Source of the DNA: an uncultured Dehalococcoidia bacterium | GTDB lineage: Bacteria > Chloroflexota > Dehalococcoidia > Lucifugimonadales > CAJWUJ01 | DNA length: 64,000 bases | Direction: 5' to 3' | NCBI GenBank assembly: GCA_913047625.1 | Contig: CAJWUJ010000002.1 | Coordinates: 66,743 to 130,742, forward strand | In this document: positions 37,739 to 48,164 of the stretch, piece by piece | How the letters are laid out: each line of letters begins with the position of its first letter | Position numbering within the stretch: position 1 is the stretch's first letter | The notes under the pieces: generated by a model | Database searches by the model: none | What the model was told of the DNA's origin: nothing | What the model saw: only the letters and a program-made list of their open reading frames with translations | Made by a program: the position numbers and the translations under genes

Positions 37739-39466
37739 CTATTTAGAGCGCAGTTTTTCGGTACCTCTCCAGTCTATCGAACGATTATCAGGCATTATTG
37801 CGACGGCATATACATCCTTAGCTCGCTCAATAGATACCTTTTCTTCTATAACGTCCCAGAGAACCAGTTCAGGATCTCTCTGCTTGGGATCGCCCCAGCC
37901 ACCAGCTCCTGGCCATTCAATTTTCAGCCAGTCACCTGCATTTACCGTTTCTAAGAATTTCGTTGGCATCTTTTTGACCTGTCCTTGTTTCGAGACAGAG
38001 ATTTTGGTTGACTGAGAGGAAGAACCTCCGTTTAAACCATAAGGAGAACTTTTTTGTCTATCAGATCTCAATTGAATAACTGTGTCGTCTAACAAATACG
38101 TGTATTTTCTAACCATTGCCAGACCACCTCTGTGTAAGCCTGCTCCCTCAGAATTAGGAACCATACCGTATTCCTCAATGCGAATAGGTTGTTCAATTTC
38201 CATAGTTTCCGATGGTATATTAGCTAGGTTCGACACGTTAGTCCCCTGAGCGTCTAAGCCATCCAATGTAGGAGACCCTCCCCTGGCAGTTTCATTATGA
38301 AATTCTAATTGTACCCATGGTTTCCATGGGGTTTTGCTTTTATCATAGCCTCCTGCCCCAACTCCTACTTCAGCTCCGCCTGGGCAGGCAAAAACTTTGT
38401 CAGGTAACATTTGTGCAAATGCGCCGTATAGTACATGTGTAATTCGTCTACACCCCAAAGCTCGGGCTGCAACCGGGGCTGGTGGTAAAGGATTTGTGAA
38501 TGTTCCTTCCGGGGATGTAATAGTAACTGGTCTGAAATAACCAGCAGTGTTTGGTATATCTCCCCCTATAACGCTTCGCATGACGGCATAGACCATAGCT
38601 TTTGTGGTAGCAAATACCGGTTGAATAGAACCTTTGCACTGGGGAGATGTGCCTGTAAAGTCTACCCACAAGTGATCACCTTTTTTCGTTATTGTAGTTA
38701 CAATAGATATCTGATCGTCTGTGAAGCCATCATCATCGATGTAATCGGTGAAGGACCACGTTCCCTCTGGCCATTCTGATATAGCTTTGCGTATAGCCAT
38801 TTCAGTATAGTCAAGGAGTTCGTTGATGGTGGTTTCTAGTTCTTCAGCACCGTATCGTGCAATCAGTTTTCGATACTCTTGCTCGCCAAAATGCAAAGAT
38901 GCAACTTGCCCGCGAATATCTCCTAAGACGATGTCAGGCACTCGAACAGCTTTTTCAATTATTCGGAAGAGAGTCTCATTGGGCTCACCTTTTTCATATA
39001 GCTTCAAAGGAGGGATCCGTAGGCCTTCCTGATAAATTTCTGATGAGTCGCAAGCGTTACCTCCTGCTACTCTACCTCCGATATCGGTTTGATGAGCCAT
39101 TGAGCACAAATAAGCTGTAATATGACCACCTTCGAAGACTGGCTTGAATAGGAATATATCTGGAAGATGGCTTGCTCCTTCGTAGGGATCATTGCTTGCT
39201 AATATATCTTCTGGATATATTCTGCCTTCATACCGTTCCAGGCAGGCTTTTAAGGCAGGCATCATTCCCCCAAGGTGAATTGGGGTACATGCTCCTTGAC
39301 CAACGAGTTCGCCGTCACAGTTAAGGACACCTGTAGAAAAATCCAAACTTGTTCTTACTACTGATGATCTTGAAGTCCGTACAACTGTTAGGGCCATGCC
39401 ATCAGCTATGCTTTCGAGATTATTTTTGATAATCTCCATCTTGATTGGGTCTGTTACCTTAAGCAT
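37739..39466 (-). CDS. Hydantoinase B/oxoprolinase B-type subunit
   Basis: 575 residues of the HyuB family (N-methylhydantoinase/5-oxoprolinase/acetophenone carboxylase B-type). Seen: PIKMEIIKNNLESIADGMALTVVRTSRSS, ILASNDPYEGASHLPDIFLFKP, MAHQTDIGGRVAGGNA, ETTINELLDYTEMAIRKAI, WVDFTGTSPQCKGSIQP and LEWPGAGGWGDP-like end. It would need an ATP-binding HyuA partner; none is adjacent, unlike the pair at 41731-45473. It may form an enzyme with that HyuA or with one elsewhere. It is convergent with the RidA-like gene. Confidence 0.88.
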   Translation of the reverse strand: MLKVTDPIKMEIIKNNLESIADGMALTVVRTSRSSVVRTSLDFSTGVLNCDGELVGQGACTPIHLGGMMPALKACLERYEGRIYPEDILASNDPYEGASHLPDIFLFKPVFEGGHITAYLCSMAHQTDIGGRVAGGNACDSSEIYQEGLRIPPLKLYEKGEPNETLFRIIEKAVRVPDIVLGDIRGQVASLHFGEQEYRKLIARYGAEELETTINELLDYTEMAIRKAISEWPEGTWSFTDYIDDDGFTDDQISIVTTITKKGDHLWVDFTGTSPQCKGSIQPVFATTKAMVYAVMRSVIGGDIPNTAGYFRPVTITSPEGTFTNPLPPAPVAARALGCRRITHVLYGAFAQMLPDKVFACPGGAEVGVGAGGYDKSKTPWKPWVQLEFHNETARGGSPTLDGLDAQGTNVSNLANIPSETMEIEQPIRIEEYGMVPNSEGAGLHRGGLAMVRKYTYLLDDTVIQLRSDRQKSSPYGLNGGSSSQSTKISVSKQGQVKKMPTKFLETVNAGDWLKIEWPGAGGWGDPKQRDPELVLWDVIEEKVSIERAKDVYAVAIMPDNRSIDWRGTEKLRSK

Positions 39467-39619
39467 GTCATACTCCTACGATTGAGTTACCTTTAGAGCC
39501 TATCTTAGATTATTGAATGGCTAGTTGCAAAGATTTTGTTAAGATAGAGTCAAATATTGTTCTACTAGCAACCTATTTAAGAGAAATAACCTTAAAACAC
39601 AAAGAGAAAGTTAACATTT

Positions 39620-41680
39620 ATGACTAATAGATTAATCAATGAAAGTAGTCCTTATTTACAGCAACATGCGCAAAATCCGGTTGAATGGTATCCATGGGGC
39701 GAAGAAGCATTGAACAAAGCTATAGCGGAAGGAAAACCTATGCTACTAAGCATTGGTTATTCTGCCTGTCATTGGTGTCATGTTATGGAGCGCGAGTCGT
39801 TTGAGGACAGAGACGTTGCTGCAATAATGAACAAATGGTTTGTTAATATCAAGGTTGACCGGGAAGAGCGTCCTGATTTGGATAGCATCTATATGTTAGC
39901 CGTACAAAGTATGACTGGTAGTGGTGGATGGCCTCTTACTGTGTTCCTAACCAGTGATGGCAAACCTTTTTTTGGTGGTACTTATTTTCCCCCAACCGAT
40001 CGACATGGCTTACCTTCGTTTACAAAAGTTTTAACTACTATAGGAGAACTCTATCACCAAGAACCGGAAAAAGTTGCCGAAAACGCAGAACAAGTGATTA
40101 ATCATCTTCAAAAAATCCTTAGTAGTGGTGCAAATAGTGAAAAAACTCAAGTGCACGATAGTCAAATACATCAAGCAATTCAGGGTTTAAAGAATTCTTT
40201 TGATTGGGAACACGGAGGACTAGGTACTGCTCCTAAATTCCCTCAGCCTTTAGTGCATGAGTTTATGCTGCAATACGCGGATCGATTTAAGGATGAAGAT
40301 GCATTGAATATGGTTCTTCAATCGCTGGATGCAATGTCAGCAGGCGGGATTTATGACCAGATTGGAGGAGGGTTCCACCGTTATTCCACCGATAGATCCT
40401 GGTTGGTTCCTCATTTTGAGAAAATGCTATATGACAATGCTTTGCTTAGTTCACTATACCTTAATGCTTACCGTATTACAGGACTATTACAATACGAGAA
40501 AGTTGTAACAGAAACATTGGACTATGTGATAAGGGAAATGATTAGTGATAATGGAGGGTTTTTTGCAGCCCAAGATGCTGATAGTGAAGGTGTTGAAGGA
40601 AAGTACTTTGTTTGGACAAGCGATGAAATCATTTGTGAGCTTGGACGTTCTGACGGAGAAATACTGTGCCAATATTTTGGCGTTATTGATGGAGGAAACT
40701 TTGAAGGCAATTCAATCCTCCATAAGGTTACAACGGAAAACGAATTAGCAGCAATCCATAATATGACTATAGTTAAACTTAGAGAGATTCTTGATAAAGG
40801 GAAAATGCATCTCTTGAATATACGATATCAGAGAATCCCTCCAGCTTGTGATGACAAGATCATCGTCGCATGGAATGGATTCATGATGCGTGCTTTTGCT
40901 GAGGCTGGATCAGTATTGCAAAGCAGTCAATACACGAATGTGGCACTGCGTAACGCTGAATTCTTGCTAGAGAATTTGTCTGACGATGGCATCTTATGTA
41001 GAGTTATCACGGAGGGATCTCCAAAGGGTGAAGGGTACTTAGAGGATTACGCATCCTTGATTGATGGTTTGTTGGCAGTGTATAGGTGTACCCTTAATTT
41101 AGAGTGGCTTACTCAGGCGGATGCGTTGGCACAAACAATGATTAGACTTTTCTGGGATGAAGAAAGCAAAAGTTTTTATGACACTGGGATCAATCATGAG
41201 AAGTTAGTGGTTCGACCTAGAGATTATTTTGATAATGCTGTTCCGTGCGGGACATCACTCGCTGTGAATGCCTTACTACAACTTGGATCAATGACTTTAA
41301 GTAAAAGATATCGAGAGATTGCTGACACTGTCTTATCTGGCAAGAATACGTTCGCTGCTAATAATCCATTTGCAATGAGCAATTTGCTTAGAGGTCTCGA
41401 TTTTCATTTGGCACCCCCATCTGAGATTGTTCTTGTTGGGAGTAACCGTCAGCTAGATGAGTCTGCTTTGCTGTATGGATGTCATAAACGATATATGCCA
41501 AATACAGTTATAGCTGGTGGTGATCCATCTCATCCAGCTTATGCTACTTTCCCTCTTATGGAAGATAAGAGTTTGGTGGGCAACGAGGTCACAGCGTACA
41601 TTTGCCGGGATTATACCTGCGGGCCACCTATCACGGAATTAAATGAGCTAGAAAGCTATCTCACGTTAAGAGAAAAGTAG
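39620..41680 (+). CDS. DUF255 thioredoxin-domain protein (YyaL/SSP411 family)
   Basis: 686 residues. The N-terminal thioredoxin-like domain carries [25 protein letters not shown] and the redox-type motif [17 protein letters not shown] helical barrel related to N-acylglucosamine epimerases follows ([47 protein letters not shown]). Full length for the family (mammalian member SSP411/SPATA20). Its biochemical role is unknown; the CxxC suggests a thiol redox or chaperone-like function. Confidence 0.93.
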   Translation: MTNRLINESSPYLQQHAQNPVEWYPWGEEALNKAIAEGKPMLLSIGYSACHWCHVMERESFEDRDVAAIMNKWFVNIKVDREERPDLDSIYMLAVQSMTGSGGWPLTVFLTSDGKPFFGGTYFPPTDRHGLPSFTKVLTTIGELYHQEPEKVAENAEQVINHLQKILSSGANSEKTQVHDSQIHQAIQGLKNSFDWEHGGLGTAPKFPQPLVHEFMLQYADRFKDEDALNMVLQSLDAMSAGGIYDQIGGGFHRYSTDRSWLVPHFEKMLYDNALLSSLYLNAYRITGLLQYEKVVTETLDYVIREMISDNGGFFAAQDADSEGVEGKYFVWTSDEIICELGRSDGEILCQYFGVIDGGNFEGNSILHKVTTENELAAIHNMTIVKLREILDKGKMHLLNIRYQRIPPACDDKIIVAWNGFMMRAFAEAGSVLQSSQYTNVALRNAEFLLENLSDDGILCRVITEGSPKGEGYLEDYASLIDGLLAVYRCTLNLEWLTQADALAQTMIRLFWDEESKSFYDTGINHEKLVVRPRDYFDNAVPCGTSLAVNALLQLGSMTLSKRYREIADTVLSGKNTFAANNPFAMSNLLRGLDFHLAPPSEIVLVGSNRQLDESALLYGCHKRYMPNTVIAGGDPSHPAYATFPLMEDKSLVGNEVTAYICRDYTCGPPITELNELESYLTLREK

Positions 41681-41730
41681 CTTGACTGGTAATTATTATT
41701 TGAGTTATTTTGACTGAATGGAAGGGTGTT

Positions 41731-43821
41731 TTGAATAAAGTTAGTTTTGGAGTAGATGTAGGAGGAACCTTCACGGATTTCGTGGTATTCAACCATGAGA
41801 CCAAGAAATATTCGCTCGGCAAACGGTTGAGCACGCCTGAAAATCCGAGTAAGGGTATTTTGGCAGGTGTTCAGGACTTGCTTGAGCTATTGAATATTCC
41901 TGCGAGTGCGATTGAGCATGTAATACACGGTACAACTATGGTCGCTAACAAGATCATCGAGCGCAAAGGAGCTAAGGTTGGCTTAATTTCTACAGAAGGA
42001 TTCCGGGACAACTTGGAACTTGGTAGAGAGCAACGGTATGATATGTATGATCTTTTTATTAGAAGAGCGGAACCTTTGGTTCCTCGCTATTTGCGGCGTA
42101 CGATTTTTGAGCGTGTCGACTGGGAAGGGAATACACTCAGGCCTATCAAAATTGATCAACTTGATTCTATTTCTGAACTCTTTACTAAAGAGGGCGTGCA
42201 AGCTGTAGCTATTTCTTTAATGCATTCTTACCGGAATCCTGAACATGAGCAGAAGATTCGTGATCACTTGAAGCGGCTGAATCCTGATCTGTATGTTTCT
42301 ATTTCATCTGAGGTATCTCCCGAGGTGCGGGAGCATCAGCGGACTTCGACAACTGTTACTAACGCGTATGTGCAACCTGTAGTAGATCTGTATCTGAATG
42401 ACTTGCAGCAAGGATTTAAAGAGCTGGGCTCAAAAGGGACTATTTACATTATGCTGTCAGGAGGAGGAGTTACGACTGTAGACGTTGCTACGTCGGTTCC
42501 GGTCAGAATGGTGGAGTCAGGACCAGCTGCGGGTGCTATTGCTGGATCTTACTATGGCAAATTGAGGAATGAAGAGAACGTTGTGTCTTTTGATATGGGA
42601 GGAACTACGGCAAAAATATGTCTGATTAATAATAACGTCCCTTCCACTACAAGCGAAATCGAAGTTGCGAGAGAGCACCGATTCAAAAAAGGTAGTGGAT
42701 TAATACTCAAGGTTCCTTCCATAGAAATGATTGAAATAGGCGCGGGAGGAGGAAGTATCGCCCATCTAGATTCTATGGGACTGCTTAAAATTGGTCCGGA
42801 GAGTGCAGGAGCTGATCCTGGGCCAGTCTCATACGGACTAGGGGGGACTTCACCCACGGTAACTGACGCGGATCTAGTACTAGGTTTCTTGAATCCTGAG
42901 TACTTCTTGGGCGGGGAAATGCAATTAGATGCCACTAAGGCAGGAGAAATCATTAAACAAACAATCGGTGATCCTTTGAATTTGGATGCTGTCCAGGCAG
43001 CTCAAGGTGTTAATGAGGTCGTGAATGAAAACATGGCGAGTGCTGCGAGAGTGTATGCTGCTGAGCAGGGTGTTGATATTCGAAAATATGCTATGGTTGC
43101 ATTTGGGGGAGCTGGTCCTGTTCATGCCTATAAGGTTGCGAAACTCCTGGGTATTCCCCGGGTGATTTGTCCTCTCGGAGCAGGGGTGATGTCATCCGTT
43201 GGTATGTTGGTCGCGCCTAAGTCTTTCGATTTTGTGCAGAGCTATATTAGCCGAGTAGATTCCCTTGACTGGGATTATTTGGATAACATGTACAGTGGAA
43301 TGGAATCTCATGCAAAAGATATTTTGACGTCCGCTGGCGTTCCTATCAGTGACATTATTTTGACTAGAAGTGCTGACATGCGGTATGTCGGACAGGGTTT
43401 TGAAATCAGTGTACCTATTCCTGAAGGATCATTTAAGGGAGGAAAGAGTGACCAATTCACTTCCGCGTTTAATACAACGTACGAAAATCTCTTCAAGAGG
43501 TATTTGACGCATGTTCCGGTGGAGGCTATTACGTGGAGATTGAAGGCTTCTGAGCCGACACCGATGCCACAATTGCTCTTTGATATCCCCACACCCGAAA
43601 CAAAGAATGGACGGGTAAAAGGTACGCGACCTATCTACATGTCAGAGAAAGCATCGTTTGAAGATGTTCCTGTGTACGATCGGTATGCTTTGGAGCCTGG
43701 ATTCGAATTTGCAGGGCCTGCTCTTGTTGAAGAAAAAGAATCGACAGTGTATGCGGGACCAGATTGTAAATGCACAGTTGATGAACAGCTTAATTTAATT
43801 ATGGAGATCGTGTACAAATGA
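41731..43821 (+). CDS. hyuA: Hydantoinase A / oxoprolinase A-type subunit
   Basis: About 696 residues. It begins with the actin-like ATPase motif VSFGVDVGGTFTDFVVF, followed by HGTTMVANKIIERKGAKVGLI, a second phosphate loop VVSFDMGGTTAKICLI, and the hinge VAFGGAGPVHAYKVAK. HyuA subunits phosphorylate the substrate (hydantoin, 5-oxoproline or a ketone) with ATP, and HyuB completes the hydrolysis or carboxylation. The TTG at 41731 has GGAAGGG as ribosome site; the frame also has a TTG at 41710. Its stop overlaps the hyuB start (ATGA), so the two are translated together. Confidence 0.93.
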   Translation: MNKVSFGVDVGGTFTDFVVFNHETKKYSLGKRLSTPENPSKGILAGVQDLLELLNIPASAIEHVIHGTTMVANKIIERKGAKVGLISTEGFRDNLELGREQRYDMYDLFIRRAEPLVPRYLRRTIFERVDWEGNTLRPIKIDQLDSISELFTKEGVQAVAISLMHSYRNPEHEQKIRDHLKRLNPDLYVSISSEVSPEVREHQRTSTTVTNAYVQPVVDLYLNDLQQGFKELGSKGTIYIMLSGGGVTTVDVATSVPVRMVESGPAAGAIAGSYYGKLRNEENVVSFDMGGTTAKICLINNNVPSTTSEIEVAREHRFKKGSGLILKVPSIEMIEIGAGGGSIAHLDSMGLLKIGPESAGADPGPVSYGLGGTSPTVTDADLVLGFLNPEYFLGGEMQLDATKAGEIIKQTIGDPLNLDAVQAAQGVNEVVNENMASAARVYAAEQGVDIRKYAMVAFGGAGPVHAYKVAKLLGIPRVICPLGAGVMSSVGMLVAPKSFDFVQSYISRVDSLDWDYLDNMYSGMESHAKDILTSAGVPISDIILTRSADMRYVGQGFEISVPIPEGSFKGGKSDQFTSAFNTTYENLFKRYLTHVPVEAITWRLKASEPTPMPQLLFDIPTPETKNGRVKGTRPIYMSEKASFEDVPVYDRYALEPGFEFAGPALVEEKESTVYAGPDCKCTVDEQLNLIMEIVYK

Positions 43822-45473
43822 CGCAACATCAAGTAAACATTGATCCTATCAGCCTTGAAATTTATTGGAATCGTCTTATTTCGATATGTGATCAAGGGGC
43901 TGCTAATCTTGAACGTGCAGCGTTTTCTACAATCATACGTGAATCGAATGATTATACTGTTGTGCTACTCGATTCCAACGGAGATTCCCTGGCCGAGAAT
44001 AGGGCGACAATAGGAGCGTTCGCTGGTTGCTTGCCCAGAACTATGAAGCACTTACTGAAAATTTTCCCAATAGAGTCGTGGGAACCTGGAGATGTCGTAA
44101 TTAGCAATGACCCTTGGATAGGTACAGGGCATCGACCAGATGTGACTGTTGTGGCACCCATCTTTTACAAAGATAAGATCATTGCGTTCACTGGGAACAC
44201 AGGACACTGGGCTGATGTCGGGGGAACAATTTTCTCTGCTGATGCTAAGTCAGTTTTTGAAGAAGGGATAGGACTCCCCCCGATGAAGATCGTAAACAAA
44301 GGTATTCCAGATGCTACTTTGGTAAATTTAATTAAGTCTAACGTCAGAGTTCCGGACATGGTACTAGGAGATCTTTATGCCCAAATTGCCACGGTAGAGA
44401 TCTGTAGCGACTTAGTAGTAGAATTTGTCAGTCAGAGTGGATTCGAAGATCTCTCTATTCTTAGTGTTGCGATTATGAGTAGAGCAGAGGTCGCGATGAA
44501 GGCAGCAATCGAAACAGTTCCCGATGGGACATATCGTTCTACAGTATCTTTAGATGGTTACGATACCCCTCTTTTCATCAAGTGTGCGATAAAAGTAGAC
44601 GGTACATCCATTGAAGTTGACTATGATGGTACCTCAGATCAAATCACTCAAGGTAGTACGAATGTAGTATTGACGTATGCGATGGCATGGACTTGTTATA
44701 CCCTTAAATGCGTGCTAGATCCCAGTACTCTTCGCAATGAAGGATCGTATAGACCGATAGGAATACAGGCTCCTTTGGGTTGCATACTGAATTGCGAATA
44801 TCCGTCGCCAGTGAATGCGAGACACCTAATGGGAAGGTGCATTAGTTCAGCAATAACAATGGCATTAGCGCCGATTTTGCCTGAAAAAGTTATAGCTGAA
44901 TGCGGTAGCACACCTGATCTTACGGCAGTGTTTGAAGGCTTCGATAAGAGGAAGGATCCTTTTAGTTTTATGCTTATGACCTCGGGTGGCATGGGAGCAA
45001 GTGCTCACGGTGATGGGCTTGCTTGTACTCCGTTTCCTCAGAATGTGGCAGCTGCCTCAATTGAAATTATGGAAGCAATGTCTCCTTTGCTGGTATGGGA
45101 AAGGGAAATTCGAAAAGACTCTGCTGGTAACGGTAAACACCGAGGTGGTTACGGCCAAGTGCTAGTTGTTGAAAATTTGGCACCACATGCAATTAATTTA
45201 TCCCTGATAGCAGAGAGAACTAAGAATCCGGCACAAGGCTTGTTTGGTGGATCTTCAGGGGAATCGATTGTGATATCCAAGGTTGGGGAGGACCAACTAT
45301 TACCTACAAAAGCGCGTGTCCAATTGCTTCCGAAAGAAGCTGTCCGAATGGCCCACGGAGGAGGGGGAGGATTCGGTGTTCCAACCGAACGAGATAGAGA
45401 TCAAGTTCGAGAAGACCTAAGGAATGAAATCATCTCAGAGCAAACTGCCAGAGATGTGTACGGATTAAAATAA
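43818..45473 (+). CDS. hyuB: Hydantoinase B / oxoprolinase B-type subunit
   Basis: 551 residues. Family motifs: ISLEIYWNRLISICDQGAANLERAAFSTIIRESND, VVISNDPWIGTGHRPDVTVVAPIF, GNTGHWADVGG, VPDMVLGDLYAQIA, EVDYDGTSDQITQGSTN and MAHGGGGGFGVP near the end. It overlaps hyuA by 4 bp. Together they form an ATP-dependent cyclic-amide hydrolase or a related carboxylase. The nearby gamma-glutamyltransferase homologue makes 5-oxoproline a reasonable, though unproven, substrate. Confidence 0.93.
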   Translation: MTQHQVNIDPISLEIYWNRLISICDQGAANLERAAFSTIIRESNDYTVVLLDSNGDSLAENRATIGAFAGCLPRTMKHLLKIFPIESWEPGDVVISNDPWIGTGHRPDVTVVAPIFYKDKIIAFTGNTGHWADVGGTIFSADAKSVFEEGIGLPPMKIVNKGIPDATLVNLIKSNVRVPDMVLGDLYAQIATVEICSDLVVEFVSQSGFEDLSILSVAIMSRAEVAMKAAIETVPDGTYRSTVSLDGYDTPLFIKCAIKVDGTSIEVDYDGTSDQITQGSTNVVLTYAMAWTCYTLKCVLDPSTLRNEGSYRPIGIQAPLGCILNCEYPSPVNARHLMGRCISSAITMALAPILPEKVIAECGSTPDLTAVFEGFDKRKDPFSFMLMTSGGMGASAHGDGLACTPFPQNVAAASIEIMEAMSPLLVWEREIRKDSAGNGKHRGGYGQVLVVENLAPHAINLSLIAERTKNPAQGLFGGSSGESIVISKVGEDQLLPTKARVQLLPKEAVRMAHGGGGGFGVPTERDRDQVREDLRNEIISEQTARDVYGLK

Positions 45474-45495
45474 GTAAAGATTCCTCTTTGCTCTA

Positions 45496-47109
45496 TTAGT
45501 AAGCTTTCGTAACACTTCCTCCACCAGCTCTTGGATCTGAGCCGCCTCGGATAGTCCCCTCAATGTTTTCTGCAATTTGTACTCTCGCCATCATTGGATG
45601 AAGGGCAAGGGGTTCCTTACTTGTCACATGTCCATACTGTTCCAGTTGGTTAGTGTAGTCAGTACGGATACCTGCTTCTAAGAATACTTTACCGCCTTCA
45701 CAATGTATTCGAGAGGCTGACACTGCTTCAGTTGGTGTCATATTGAAATCTAATAAGTTTACAATTGCTTGAAAAACTGCACTAACGATTACCGCACCGC
45801 CAGGCGCGCCAACAGCTGTAACTGGTGTGCCTTTGCTGTCGCAAATAAGAGTTGGGACCATGTTTGTTCCTCTTGCTTTGCCCGGAGCAATAGAATTCAA
45901 TTTTCCAGGAGCTGGGTCAGCCAGATTCATACCGTTATTGAAAACGAAACCTAATCCAGGTGTTACCACGCCGGATGCCCATCCTAAAGTATGGGTAACA
46001 CAGAATATATTTCCTTGTTTGTCCAGTACATTAACGTGGGTGGTATCACCTTTTTCAAAGGCATTTCTTCCACTTGTCATGATGCCTTTCCTGATTTGAT
46101 CCTGTTGTTGTGAAATTCGTGCTGGATCCAGAACAACCTCTCTTACTGGTACCTGCACGAAATCTGGATCGCCGTTATATTCGAGACGATCTTTATGTGC
46201 GAGCGACATAGCTGACGTTATAATATGTAGATATTCGGGGCTATTGTGATCCATTGAACCTAGATTAAATGGTTCAACTAAAGCAAGTAACTGCAGTACT
46301 GTCATGCCTGTATTTGGTGCTGGTACTGCGGCAATTTTTGTGCCGTGGTAGCTACCCCACAAAGGCTCAGCAATTTTTGGTTTGTAAGACTGTAGATCTT
46401 TAAGGGTTACGAAACCGTTGTTGGATTCCATATCCTGTGCGATTGCTCTGGCTATATCACCTCGGTAAAATTCATCAACCCCTTTGTTGGCTATGATATC
46501 TAAGGTGTTTGATAAATCATTTAGCGGGATCGTATCTCCCACGTAGTAGAGAGACTTATCTGGTTTGAGGAATGCCTTTGTGCAAGCCGCTGTTGCCAGA
46601 ACTCGCTCCTCTCCCGTAATAGTCGTTCCGGGCATGGGCTTTTGGTAAAAAGTTTCTAATGCAGTATTTACTTTGGTGCCAAGTTTTGCTTGGGCAATAG
46701 CTGGTGCGAGTAGTTCTTTCCATGGCATGGAGCAAAATCTTTTATGAATCTCAGCGAACCCTGCAAGTGATGTAGGAATCATTACAGATTGATGACCAAT
46801 TTCATTGCGCAGGTCATCAAAGGTGAAGATACTGGATACCTCACTTCGAGTGTACTTGTCCTTTGCCCACATGTCGGGCTGTACTTTTGCGCCTGCTTGA
46901 GTAGCGAAGTCAACAACTGTTAATTTTTTTGACTGGTTATCCCAAATTTGGCCAATTCCGAAGCCCCCCGGGCCACACATAAATGGATCTGAAACCCATT
47001 GAGTGAAGGCAGTAGCTAGTCCCGCGTCGAATGCGTTACCTCCTGCCTCTAAGATTTGAGCTCCTACTTCTCCCGCAACTGGTTGTGGGCATGTAACGAT
47101 TCCTCTCAT
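45496..47109 (-). CDS. Gamma-glutamyltransferase-family (Ntn hydrolase) protein, cytoplasmic form
   Basis: 537 residues. GGT-family motifs: GGNAFDAGLATAFTQWV, the autoprocessing site with nucleophile Thr in KGDTTHVNVLDKQG, and GAPGGAVIVSAVFQAIVN. There is no signal peptide, so it should stay in the cytoplasm. Two substrate-binding features differ from E. coli GGT: the FRE-type motif whose Arg holds the gamma-glutamyl carboxylate reads DFATQAG, and the oxyanion-loop Ser-Ser is replaced by Thr-Asn (RGTNMVPTL). It may therefore use something other than glutathione; several GGT-like proteins of unknown activity share these traits. It is convergent with hyuB. Confidence 0.87.
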   Translation of the reverse strand: MRGIVTCPQPVAGEVGAQILEAGGNAFDAGLATAFTQWVSDPFMCGPGGFGIGQIWDNQSKKLTVVDFATQAGAKVQPDMWAKDKYTRSEVSSIFTFDDLRNEIGHQSVMIPTSLAGFAEIHKRFCSMPWKELLAPAIAQAKLGTKVNTALETFYQKPMPGTTITGEERVLATAACTKAFLKPDKSLYYVGDTIPLNDLSNTLDIIANKGVDEFYRGDIARAIAQDMESNNGFVTLKDLQSYKPKIAEPLWGSYHGTKIAAVPAPNTGMTVLQLLALVEPFNLGSMDHNSPEYLHIITSAMSLAHKDRLEYNGDPDFVQVPVREVVLDPARISQQQDQIRKGIMTSGRNAFEKGDTTHVNVLDKQGNIFCVTHTLGWASGVVTPGLGFVFNNGMNLADPAPGKLNSIAPGKARGTNMVPTLICDSKGTPVTAVGAPGGAVIVSAVFQAIVNLLDFNMTPTEAVSASRIHCEGGKVFLEAGIRTDYTNQLEQYGHVTSKEPLALHPMMARVQIAENIEGTIRGGSDPRAGGGSVTKAY

Positions 47110-47184
47110 TGTTGTTTGCTCCCTAAGTAAATTTGCTGTAGTTTTATATTACGTTATATCGAAACCTTTTGCTACTGAACTTTA

Positions 47185-48072
47185 TTGTCATGTAGGCCTG
47201 ATACTTTGTTATTACAAGATGCAATAACTCATATTAATGATATTGGAATACACTATCGTTACAAAGGTACCAGTGTAAGTCAGTGCTTAGTTTTTCTACA
47301 TGGATTGGCTTCAACCTGTCGCATTTGGGATAAAACAATCGAACACCTTCCTGATCTGTCAGTAATTTCGGTTGATCAGCGAGGACACGGGGAAACCCAA
47401 AAACCTCAAGGGGATTACGGTTTCAAGACCTTTGTAAAGGATCTTCATGGTCTCATTGAAAGTCATGAGATTTCTAGACCTGTGGTGATCGGACATTCAT
47501 GGGGTGGTTGTGTTGCTATTGAATATGCGGCTCAGTATCCGAATAGAATTGCGGGGTTGGTTTTATTAGATGGCGGGTTCTATGATTTCCAAAACGAACC
47601 TGGGGCTAATTGGGAGGATCTTGCGATGAAGCTGGCGCCACCAGACTTCACTGGAGTGAATATAAGTACCCTACTTGATCGCGTAAAAGCTGGAGGAGTA
47701 TTTGGTACTTGGGATGAAACCCTGGAGAGTTCTATTAAGTCCAACTTTCTAATAGATCAGGGAGGTTTTTTCAAGGCCCGATTGGACAGGGTTAACCATA
47801 TGAAGATATTAAAGGCAATTTGGAATCAAGATGTTGCTAGTTTGTATCGTAAAATAGAATGCCCCACACTCATCGTTGCTGCAAGGAGAAACTCTGATGA
47901 CGACAAAGAAAACAATTTTATCCGGCACAAAATGCGCACTGTCCCGATAGCAGGTGCAAACATAACGAAAAGCGAGATTGTATGGTTTGAAGATTCTGTT
48001 CATGATATCCCGTTGCAACATCCTAAAATCCTAGCTGATTGCATTGCTGACTTTGCTAGTAAATTAGAGTAA
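47185..48072 (+). CDS. Alpha/beta-hydrolase
   Basis: About 295 residues at most. Motifs: LVFLHGLASTCRIWDKTIEHL (oxyanion loop), SVDQRGHGETQKP, the nucleophile elbow VIGHSWGGCVA, and a C-terminal catalytic His region DSVHDIPLQHP. Likely an esterase, C-C hydrolase or similar. The start is uncertain: the frame opens with TTG at 47185 with no ribosome site and no ATG before the domain. It is divergent from the GGT homologue gene. Confidence 0.82.
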   Translation: MSCRPDTLLLQDAITHINDIGIHYRYKGTSVSQCLVFLHGLASTCRIWDKTIEHLPDLSVISVDQRGHGETQKPQGDYGFKTFVKDLHGLIESHEISRPVVIGHSWGGCVAIEYAAQYPNRIAGLVLLDGGFYDFQNEPGANWEDLAMKLAPPDFTGVNISTLLDRVKAGGVFGTWDETLESSIKSNFLIDQGGFFKARLDRVNHMKILKAIWNQDVASLYRKIECPTLIVAARRNSDDDKENNFIRHKMRTVPIAGANITKSEIVWFEDSVHDIPLQHPKILADCIADFASKLE

Positions 48073-48164
48073 TTCCATATAACATTCGGATAAAATGATT
48101 CAGAACAAAGTATCAGGACCTATTACGGATGGGTATCGATATATGAAAAGTAAGGAGAGAATTA

